This document shows positions 13,792 through 19,658 of a stretch of 21,339 nt of DNA, piece after piece. Origin of the DNA: JBFISM01 sp041608535 (GTDB lineage: Bacteria; Actinomycetota; Acidimicrobiia; Spongiisociales; UBA5794); the NCBI GenBank assembly GCA_041608535.1, contig JBFISM010000055.1, positions 1-21,339 of the forward strand. The letters run 5' to 3'. The first letter of the stretch is position 1. Every line of letters begins with the position of its first letter. The notes below the pieces were generated by a model. The model ran no database searches. It saw nothing but the letters and a program-made list of their open reading frames with translations, and had not been told where the DNA came from. The position numbers were made by a program, and so were the translations under genes.

Positions 13792-15111
13792 CTAGCTCCC
13801 GTCCTCGGCGATGGTGACCAGCAGATCGTCGACGGCGGCGATTCCCGGGCGTGGATTCGGCGCATCGACGATGGCCGAGAAGAACACGCGGCGGCCACCG
13901 GCCGTCGTCATCATTCCCGAGAGCGCCCGGAGTTGGTTGATCGATCCGGTCTTGGCGCGCAGGTTGTCCTCCGCCGCCGTATCGAGGAATCGCCGCTGCA
14001 AGGTCCCCGAGACGCCGGCGATCGGGAGACCTGCATAGAGGTCGTCCCACCAATCTCGCGTCTGGGCCGACTGGAGCAGCTCCACCCACGAGCGGGGAGA
14101 TCTGGCGTTGGCGTGGCTCAACCCCGAGCCGTCGTGCTGGATGGTGGATTGGCGCACGCACAACGCAGCAACGACGTCGGCGAGAACCTCGATACCATTG
14201 ATGGTGGTTCCGTGCCCACTGACCACGAGACCGAGCTCCTTGATGGTGAGTTCGGCGACCATGTTGTTCGACTCGGTCAGCATGAACGCCATCAGCTCCG
14301 AAAGCGGTGCCGATTCGAGCGTGGCGATGACCACTGCATCCTCGGGCGCACGGCCGACGGTTGCATCCTCATCGACGACGACGCCTGCCGCAGTCAAGGT
14401 CTCGGCGAACAGCTCGGCGTTACCCAGCGCCGGATCTGCGATGAACGGCCAGTCGGCTCGCCACCGGTTCTGGTCGACGGAGAGCGCAGAGAGAGATCCG
14501 ATCGACGACGGGATATTGAGTGGGAGCCAGCCGTTCGCCTCCCGGAGGGTGTCATAGCGTGACTCGTCGCCGACGATGGAACCACGTATTCCCTGGATCC
14601 CGGCTGCGACGACCGCGGTCGCCAGTGCCTCCAGGGAGTGGTCACCGGTGCTGGCGAGCGTGGCGTCGCCACCACCGATGAGATACAGGTCGCCGTCGAG
14701 GACGCCGTTCGCTAGGAGTCCATCTGTGGCGAGCTTCGTGGTGAACCGGTAGTCGCTACCGAGAGTTTCGAACGCCGCCATTGCAGTGAGCAGCTTCTGG
14801 TTGCTGGCCGGGCGGAGCCGGAGATCGGGGAATTGGGCGACCACCTCGGTGTACCCCTCGATCCACACGACGAGCCCGAGACCTGCGTCTTCCAGTCGAG
14901 GGTCGTCCAGGTGGTCGTCGATGGCGGCGACGAGCTCCGCTGGTGGAGGAGTGTCCGGATCCGCCGTCCGGTCCGGGTGGCGTTCGCACTGCCGAACGGC
15001 CAGCGCTTCGGGTGTGAACGGCGGGTCGGCGGCTGCCGGCGCCGTTGCGGTGATCGTCTGCAGAGCTACGGCGGCCGCCACGACAGCACTGCGCCAGGAC
15101 CTGCACCGCAT
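13792..15111 (-). CDS. dacB: D-alanyl-D-alanine carboxypeptidase/endopeptidase (PBP4, S13 family)
   Basis: A 439-residue exported penicillin-binding protein that trims the peptide stems or cross-links of peptidoglycan. It has a signal peptide (basic start MRCRSWR, a hydrophobic core AVVAAAVAL, then Ala-rich cleavage text ending near residue 28). The catalytic triad of motifs is complete: S103-x-x-K106 in PASNQKLLTA, S281-N-N283 in TESNNMVAE, and K387-T-G in RAKTGSI. The long insert between the first two motifs is typical of family S13. The ATG at 15111 follows an exactly placed leaderless -10 box (TAGCGT). The gene is convergent with the CPBP gene, 24 bp away. An actinobacterial PBP4 is the natural reading; the exact preference for carboxypeptidase or endopeptidase is not visible. 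Confidence 0.93.
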   Translation of the reverse strand: MRCRSWRSAVVAAAVALQTITATAPAAADPPFTPEALAVRQCERHPDRTADPDTPPPAELVAAIDDHLDDPRLEDAGLGLVVWIEGYTEVVAQFPDLRLRPASNQKLLTAMAAFETLGSDYRFTTKLATDGLLANGVLDGDLYLIGGGDATLASTGDHSLEALATAVVAAGIQGIRGSIVGDESRYDTLREANGWLPLNIPSSIGSLSALSVDQNRWRADWPFIADPALGNAELFAETLTAAGVVVDEDATVGRAPEDAVVIATLESAPLSELMAFMLTESNNMVAELTIKELGLVVSGHGTTINGIEVLADVVAALCVRQSTIQHDGSGLSHANARSPRSWVELLQSAQTRDWWDDLYAGLPIAGVSGTLQRRFLDTAAEDNLRAKTGSINQLRALSGMMTTAGGRRVFFSAIVDAPNPRPGIAAVDDLLVTIAEDGS

Positions 15112-15117
15112 GTGGTG

Positions 15118-15123
15118 ACGCTA
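15118..15123 (-). promoter_or_regulatory. Leaderless -10 box of dacB
   Basis: On the minus strand TAGCGT is followed by six bases and the dacB ATG, so transcription should begin at the start codon. A weak CTGTCA sits 18 bases upstream as a possible -35. Confidence 0.5.
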
Positions 15124-15182
15124 CCCCCTCGGCGGCTCTACTGACAGTCTGCCGCCCATGTCGTGACCGCGGCGCATCGAGG

Positions 15183-15924
15183 ACCGCAGCGTCGCTCGAC
15201 AAGTTCTCTGCGGCCGTAGCCTTGTTGCTTGGACTCATTCCAAGTGCGACCAGTGCGGAGCCGTCACCGACTTCGTCATGACGTTCGTCGATCGCGATCC
15301 GGCCGTCGACGGGATCAGTATCAAAGGAGGGAGGCAGCGTCAGTGCGACGCCTCCACCACAGTTCGTCGATGTGGGAGGTGAGGGGGTGAACACAGTGGC
15401 TCTGCTGCAGGGATGGCCGCAGAGCCCTCCGGCGCCTCCGCCCGACGTCATCTGGAACACGACAGTCGACGGCAACACGATCACGGCGACCATGACTGCG
15501 GACTACCTCGTTGGGGAGTTCGGTCCGGGTCCGAAGCAGATGCATTTGCTGTTGCCCACCTTCCGCAATCCGCCGGTGGCCGGGCGCTACAACGTGCTTC
15601 TGGAGATCAGACCCGACCCGGCAACCGACGAGGTGATCTCGGGCATCGTCAGGGTGACCATCGAACCTGCGACCCGGCCGAGTGTCGAGGTGGTGAGCGC
15701 GTTCAGTGGCGGTGGACCGCCTCCGCCATTCAACAACCCGATCTATCAGACTGTCGCCGCCGACGACGCCAGCCTCGATGTCGGCATGTATCTGTGGGAG
15801 GAGGGAAGCTCGATTGCCGACGGCATCTTCAACTCCATGGTCGACACCCGCGACCGGCACCTACGTCATCACCATCTCCCGCAACGAAGGCAACACCCAG
15901 ACCTTCCTCGTAGACGCTGTATAG
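15183..15924 (+). pseudogene. Disrupted gene for a secreted beta-rich protein
   Basis: I do not recognise a family. One frame shows a signal-peptide-like stretch around 15200-15255 (SAAVALLLGLIPSATSAE), then an in-frame TGA at 15279-15281, and then a long credible body from about 15321: SVSATPPPQFVDVGGEG, VIWNTTVDGNTITATMTADY, PKQMHLLLPTFRNPPVAGRY and PSVEVVSAFSGGGPPPPF. After DTR at 15846-15851 the sense moves to the +1 frame (ATGTYVITISRNEG, TQTFLVDAV) and stops at 15922-15924. The shift is removed by dropping one C from the CCC run at 15847-15849. Between 15257 and 15320 the best coding-like text is in yet another frame (VTDFVMTFVDRDPAVDG). Either the gene is decaying or the sequence has several single-base errors. 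A shorter intact reading from GTG at 15372 to 15953 would lose the natural C-terminus. Confidence 0.5.
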
Positions 15925-15926
15925 CT

Positions 15927-15944
15927 TTGGTCGCTGAGATCCGC
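15927..15944 (+). repeat. 18-bp direct repeat, copy 1
   Basis: TTGGTCGCTGAGATCCGC, identical to the copy at 16204-16221 and 277 bp away from it. TTGCA follows both copies, with one extra G here. It begins 3 bases after the stop of the disrupted gene. Confidence 0.8.
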
Positions 15945-16020
15945 GTTGCATGAACGCTGGGGGGTAGTGGGGCGGATCAGCTCCCGGGGCTGCCGCGGGA
16001 CCTTGGGGTGGGAGAATCGC

Positions 16021-16038
16021 CGCACCCGTTCGGGTGCG
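16021..16038. repeat. Perfect 8-bp inverted repeat
   Basis: CGCACCCG and CGGGTGCG flank a TT centre, giving an 18-base near-perfect palindrome. No T tract follows. Confidence 0.7.
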
Positions 16039-16155
16039 TGCGAATGCGGCGCCCGATTCCTTGGGTCCGCTCGCTGACGCGTTCGCTACCGGGCGCCACA
16101 GGTTTGCCGACCGGGGGAGATTGGGGGATTTCGGATCGTTTCTTCGCTCCGTTGC

Positions 16156-16186
16156 CGTTCCAGCGAGTCGCGGAGCAGCTGGAACG
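16156..16186. repeat. Perfect 9-bp inverted repeat
   Basis: CGTTCCAGC (16156-16164) pairs with GCTGGAACG (16178-16186) around a 13-base loop. It ends 17 bases before the second copy of the 18-bp direct repeat. Confidence 0.65.
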
Positions 16187-16203
16187 CTGTTGAGCGATGT
16201 CGG

Positions 16204-16221
16204 TTGGTCGCTGAGATCCGC
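16204..16221 (+). repeat. 18-bp direct repeat, copy 2
   Basis: Identical to 15927-15944 over 18 bases. It is followed by TTGCA without the extra G seen after copy 1. Confidence 0.8.
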
Positions 16222-16252
16222 TTGCAACGGACCCTGCGAAGAGGGGGATGCT

Positions 16253-16284
16253 CGAAGGGGGACAGGCTCCGCCGTCCCCCTTCG
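16253..16284. repeat. Perfect 11-bp inverted repeat
   Basis: CGAAGGGGGAC (16253-16263) and GTCCCCCTTCG (16274-16284) form an 11-bp stem with a 10-base loop, followed on the plus strand by TTTCGG. It could serve as a terminator, but no gene ends nearby in that direction. Confidence 0.7.
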
Positions 16285-16286
16285 TT

Positions 16287-16319
16287 TCGGAGTTCAGCGA
16301 CATGCGCGGTGAACTCCGA
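16287..16319. repeat. Perfect 10-bp inverted repeat
   Basis: TCGGAGTTCA (16287-16296) pairs with TGAACTCCGA (16310-16319) around a 13-base loop. It begins two bases after the previous hairpin, so the two stems could stack. Confidence 0.7.
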
Positions 16320-16373
16320 CAAGGAATGATGCGGCGCAGCCGCTCGCCTGGAGCGAGGCGGAGCCGAGCGATA

Positions 16374-16401
16374 TTTCGATTCGAGCCTGCTCGAATCGAA
16401 A
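16374..16401 (-). terminator. 13-bp hairpin downstream of tRNA-Arg, candidate terminator
   Basis: TTTCGATTCGAGC (16374-16386) and GCTCGAATCGAAA (16389-16401) are perfect complements with a 2-base centre. It lies 5 bases beyond the tRNA 3' end on the minus strand, where a transcription stop is expected. The stem partly echoes the GATTCGAA of the tRNA T arm. Confidence 0.6.
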
Positions 16402-16406
16402 GTGCG

Positions 16407-16478
16407 TGCCCCAGGCAGGATTCGAACCTGCGCACCCGGCTCCGGAGGCCGGTGCTCTATCCCCTGAGCTACTGGGGC
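16407..16478 (-). tRNA. tRNA-Arg, anticodon CCG
   Basis: A complete 72-base cloverleaf can be drawn on the minus strand. The acceptor stem is GCCCCAG with CTGGGGC. The D arm is GCTC/GAGC. The anticodon arm is CCGGC-CTCCGGA-GCCGG, with CCG at positions 34-36, which reads the Arg codon CGG. A short GTGC variable loop follows, then the T arm GCAGG-TTCGAAT-CCTGC and discriminator A. CCA is not encoded. It diverges from argS, the synthetase that charges it, across only 43 bases. Confidence 0.96.
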
Positions 16479-16490
16479 GCTCGGTGGGGG

Positions 16491-16496
16491 ATGGTA
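16491..16496 (-). promoter_or_regulatory. Candidate -10 box of tRNA-Arg
   Basis: On the minus strand TACCAT stands 12 bases before the mature tRNA 5' end, which would give a short precursor leader of about 5-6 bases. No clear -35 is seen. Confidence 0.35.
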
Positions 16497-16507
16497 GTGC
16501 CGAGCGG

Positions 16508-16513
16508 TACGAT
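16508..16513 (+). promoter_or_regulatory. Candidate -10 box of argS
   Basis: TACGAT (TAnnnT) ends 8 bases before the argS ATG. There is no Shine-Dalgarno sequence, so a leaderless or nearly leaderless mRNA is likely. It lies only 11 bases from the opposing tRNA -10 box, so the two promoters may interfere with each other. Confidence 0.45.
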
Positions 16514-16521
16514 CCCACCCG

Positions 16522-18288
16522 ATGACGTCGCTCGTGGCCGCACTCTCGGATATCTTTGGTGACGCCTTCGTCGCGGAGGGGTTGGACCGCTCCTACGGCG
16601 AGGTGGGTGTCTCCCAGCGCCCCGAGCTGGCACAGTTCCAGTGCAACGGGGCGTTGGCCGCAGCCAAACCGTCGGGACGGAATCCACGGGAGCTCGCGGA
16701 AGCCGTGACCGCCCGCGTTGCCGACGAGCGGATCGCAGCGCTCTCGATCGCCGGTCCCGGTTTCATCAACATCACGGTCAGCGATGACTACCTCGCCGAG
16801 GTTGTTGAAGCGATGCGGGTGGACGAGCGGCTGTCCGTTCCCCTCGTTGGGGAGCCACGCACAATCGTGGTCGACTACGGCGGACCGAACGTCGCCAAAG
16901 AGTTGCACATCGGCCACCTCCGGGTGGCGGTGATCGGCGAGGCGATAAAGCGCCTTCTTCGCTGGCTGGGGCATCGTGTCATCGGTGATGTGCATCTCGG
17001 TGACTGGGGGACGCAGATGGGTCAGCTCATCGTCGAGCTCTCCGATCGGCACCCCGACTGGCCATTCTTCGACCCCGACAACCAAGGGCCCTTCCCCGAG
17101 AAGCCACCCATCACCATGGAGGACTTCAACGAGATCTACCCGACGTCGACGGAGCGGATGAAGACCGAGGCCGGCTTCGCCGAGCGAGCTCGGCAGGCAA
17201 CGGTGGAGCTGCAGGCCGGCCGGCCGGGCTATCGGGCGCTGTGGGAACACTTCCGCACCGTGTCGATCGATGCCATCCGAGCGGTGTACGACCGGCTCAA
17301 CGTCGACTTCGACGTCTGGCACGGCGAGAGCACCATCGATCACCTCCTCGGTCCGGTGGTAGCCAAGCTGCTCGAGGACGGCGTTGCCGAGTACAGCGAC
17401 GGTGCGATCGTCGTCGACGTCGCCGAGCCGGACGATCGATCCGAGATTCCACCGCTCATGCTGGTCAAGTCCGATGGGGCGAGCCTCTACACGTCGTGGG
17501 ACGTGGCGACGATCCAGTACCGGGTCGAGGAGATGGACGCCGACGTGATCATCTACGTCGTCGACGCCAGACAATCGCTGCACTTCGAGCAAGTCTTCCG
17601 TGTGGTGCGCAAGGCCGGCATCGCTCCACCGCACGTGGTGCTCAGCCACGACGTCGTCGGTACCGTGAACGACAAGAGCGGCAAGCCACTTCGGACGAGG
17701 GAAGGTGGCATCCCGTTGTTGCGCGGTGTCATCGACGAGGCGGTGCACCGGGCGGCCGAACGTCTGGACGAGAACGAGATCGCCACCGAATATCCGCCTG
17801 ACGAGCGGGCCGCCATCGTCGAGGCGGTGGGGATGGCAGCAGTCAAGTACGGCGACCTGCTCAACCACCGCAGCTCGAACTACAACTTCGATCTCGACCG
17901 GTTCGTCTCGTTCACCGGCAAGACCGGTCCGTACGTGTTGTACGGTTCTGTTCGCATCCAATCGATCTTGCGCAACGCCGCCGGGCGCAGCCTGGAACCC
18001 GGCGCGGTGATCGCACCGGAGCATGAGGCAGAACGCAATCTGATGCTGCGTCTCCTCCAACTCGAGGAGATTCTGGAGAGAAGCGCCGAGTTCAAAGCAC
18101 CCAACCATCTGGCCGAGTACGCCTACGAGCTCACCACCGATTTCAACCGGTTCTACGAGGCGTGTCACATCCTCAACGAGCAGGATCCTCGGCGGCAGGC
18201 CTCGTGGCTCGGCCTGGTCGATCTGACCCTACGCCAGCTTCGCCTGGTGCTCGATCTGCTCGCCATCACCGTCCCGGAGCGCATGTGA
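16522..18288 (+). CDS. argS: Arginyl-tRNA synthetase
   Basis: ArgRS attaches arginine to tRNA-Arg, a class I synthetase that needs the tRNA for amino-acid activation. The 588-residue product has the N-terminal Add-1 domain (about 1-108), then VVDYGGPNVAKELHIGHLR with the HIGH signature at 129-132, GDWGTQMGQL, and the catalytic core with SGKPLRTREGG in the KMSKS position. The C-terminal DALR anticodon-binding domain ends in the family's typical ITVPERM. The length is normal. The ATG at 16522 is the first in frame and fits the close -10 box. lysA follows after 10 bases, as in the conserved actinobacterial argS-lysA arrangement, and tRNA-Arg(CCG) diverges upstream. Confidence 0.97.
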   Translation: MTSLVAALSDIFGDAFVAEGLDRSYGEVGVSQRPELAQFQCNGALAAAKPSGRNPRELAEAVTARVADERIAALSIAGPGFINITVSDDYLAEVVEAMRVDERLSVPLVGEPRTIVVDYGGPNVAKELHIGHLRVAVIGEAIKRLLRWLGHRVIGDVHLGDWGTQMGQLIVELSDRHPDWPFFDPDNQGPFPEKPPITMEDFNEIYPTSTERMKTEAGFAERARQATVELQAGRPGYRALWEHFRTVSIDAIRAVYDRLNVDFDVWHGESTIDHLLGPVVAKLLEDGVAEYSDGAIVVDVAEPDDRSEIPPLMLVKSDGASLYTSWDVATIQYRVEEMDADVIIYVVDARQSLHFEQVFRVVRKAGIAPPHVVLSHDVVGTVNDKSGKPLRTREGGIPLLRGVIDEAVHRAAERLDENEIATEYPPDERAAIVEAVGMAAVKYGDLLNHRSSNYNFDLDRFVSFTGKTGPYVLYGSVRIQSILRNAAGRSLEPGAVIAPEHEAERNLMLRLLQLEEILERSAEFKAPNHLAEYAYELTTDFNRFYEACHILNEQDPRRQASWLGLVDLTLRQLRLVLDLLAITVPERM

Positions 18289-18298
18289 GCTCGCCGGC

Positions 18299-19576
18299 AT
18301 GAGCGTTCTTCCGGAGACGCTGCTTCCCGACACGGCAAGTCTGGCCGATGACGGCTCGCTCGAGATAGGCGGCAAACGGGTGCTCGAGCTCGCCGAGCAA
18401 TTCGGTACACCGCTCTTCGTCTACGACGAGGAACATCTGCGCAACCGGTGCCGGGAGGCGGTGGCGGCGTTTCCAGATGCCGCCGCCTACGCCACCAAAG
18501 CGTTTCTGTCGATCTCGATGGCCCAGCTCGCCCACCAAGAAGGCATGAAGCTCGACGTGGCCACCGGCGGAGAGATGTATGTGGCGATGCGCGCCGGGGT
18601 GCCTCCAGTGCGCATGATCTTCCACGGCAACAACAAGTCGGAGCGGGAGCTGCGCCGTGCCCTCGGAGCGCCGGTTGGTCGGCTCGTCATCGACTGCTTC
18701 GAGGAGATCGATCGCATCGATCGGCTCGTCACCGAGGGGCTCAATCCACCCAAGGTGTTGATCCGAATCAACCCGGGTGTCGAGGCGCACACCCACGAAT
18801 TCCTCCGCACCGGAGTCACCGATTCGAAGTTCGGCTTCGGCGTGGAGAGCGGCGATGCCGAGCGAGCCGTCGAGCTCGCCATGGCCTCGCGCCACATGGA
18901 GCTGGTCGGTATCCATGCTCACATCGGGAGCCAGGTGTTCGTGATCGATTCCTTCCACAAGGCCATCGCAGTCCTCGCCCCGTTTGTCATCGACCACGAG
19001 CTCCCCGAGCTGTCGATCGGCGGTGGGCTGGGTGTTGCTTACGTGGAAGGTGAGCATGCACCGACGATCACCGAATGGGCCACCGCGATTCGTGAGGCGT
19101 GCGCCACCGCCGGCATCACCGCCGAGATCCATGTCGAACCGGGGCGCGCCATCGTGGCCAAAGCGGGAGTGACCTTGTACAGCATCGGCGTCATCAAGCA
19201 CATTCCCGGTGTCCGCACCTACGTTGCCGTGGATGGAGGGATGAGCGACAACCCTCGCCCCGTGCTCTACGGCAGCGGGTACGAGGCGTTCCTTCCCCGG
19301 TCGGTGCAAGCAGATCGCACGATGCCGGTGCGGATCGTGGGTAAGCACTGCGAGTCGGGTGATGTACTCGTTGCCGAGGCTCAGCTTCCGGCCGACGCCG
19401 CGGTGGGTGACATCGTTGCCACTCCGGTCACGGGGGCCTACGGCCATGCCATGGGCTCCAACTACAACATGGTGCTCCGACCCCCAGTGGTGTTCGTTCG
19501 TAACGGAGCAATGCGAATGGTCGTCCGTCGTCAAAACGAAGAGGATCTGGTTTCCCGAGACCTGTTCTCCTACTGA
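18299..19576 (+). CDS. lysA: Diaminopimelate decarboxylase
   Basis: LysA decarboxylates meso-diaminopimelate to L-lysine using PLP, the last step of lysine synthesis. The 425-residue product is an alanine-racemase-type barrel. K67 in AAYATKAF is the PLP lysine, HIGS is in the middle, SIGGGLGVAY is the phosphate-binding glycine loop, and VEPGRAIVAKAG follows. The second active-site half has CESGDVL and the closing GAYGHAMGSNYN. The ATG at 18299 is 10 bases after the argS stop, so the genes form an operon. In many actinobacteria hom, thrC and thrB come next; here the operon ends at lysA with a strong hairpin and a convergent gene. Confidence 0.97.
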   Translation: MSVLPETLLPDTASLADDGSLEIGGKRVLELAEQFGTPLFVYDEEHLRNRCREAVAAFPDAAAYATKAFLSISMAQLAHQEGMKLDVATGGEMYVAMRAGVPPVRMIFHGNNKSERELRRALGAPVGRLVIDCFEEIDRIDRLVTEGLNPPKVLIRINPGVEAHTHEFLRTGVTDSKFGFGVESGDAERAVELAMASRHMELVGIHAHIGSQVFVIDSFHKAIAVLAPFVIDHELPELSIGGGLGVAYVEGEHAPTITEWATAIREACATAGITAEIHVEPGRAIVAKAGVTLYSIGVIKHIPGVRTYVAVDGGMSDNPRPVLYGSGYEAFLPRSVQADRTMPVRIVGKHCESGDVLVAEAQLPADAAVGDIVATPVTGAYGHAMGSNYNMVLRPPVVFVRNGAMRMVVRRQNEEDLVSRDLFSY

Positions 19577-19615
19577 GATCGTCGCGCCCAGCTCGGCTCG
19601 ATGCAGTGGGGTGAT

Positions 19616-19647
19616 CATCGGCCGGCGCCCTGGCGTGCCGGCCGATG
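19616..19647. terminator. Strong hairpin between lysA and the Calx-beta gene
   Basis: CATCGGCCGGC (19616-19626) and GCCGGCCGATG (19637-19647) form a perfect 11-bp GC-rich stem with a 10-base loop in an 82-bp convergent intergenic space. There is no T tract. It is a likely bidirectional terminator. Confidence 0.65.
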
Positions 19648-19658
19648 CCTCCCCTCAC

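Larger units (their letters stand above)
15925..16406. other. Non-coding, hairpin-rich interval
   Basis: About 480 bases with no credible gene on either strand; the open frames here have scrambled Arg/Ser/Pro-rich translations. It holds an 18-bp direct repeat and at least five perfect inverted repeats with stems of 8 to 13 bp, listed separately. It lies between a broken gene and the 3' end of a tRNA-Arg gene. Possible meanings are a structured RNA, an extragenic palindrome cluster, or the scar of an element inserted at the tRNA. Confidence 0.6.

Noticed and set aside
15372..15953. Intact 193-residue protein starting at GTG 15372
   Set aside because: The conserved-looking frame already extends upstream of this codon, and its last ~35 residues are out of frame with the natural C-terminal text.
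15925..16406. CRISPR array or integron attC array
   Set aside because: There is only one direct repeat pair with a 277-bp period, the hairpins differ from each other, and no cas or integrase gene is present.
16248..16562. Small plus-strand protein containing RQDSNLRTRLRRPVLYPLSYWG
   Set aside because: That text is the translated antisense of the tRNA-Arg gene, a common false prediction.
16294..18168. 624-codon open frame on the minus strand
   Set aside because: It is antisense to argS and crosses the tRNA gene; its His/Asp/Val-rich translation is typical of a mirror frame in GC-rich coding DNA.
18266..19618. 450-codon open frame on the minus strand
   Set aside because: It is antisense to lysA, which is fully supported by motifs.
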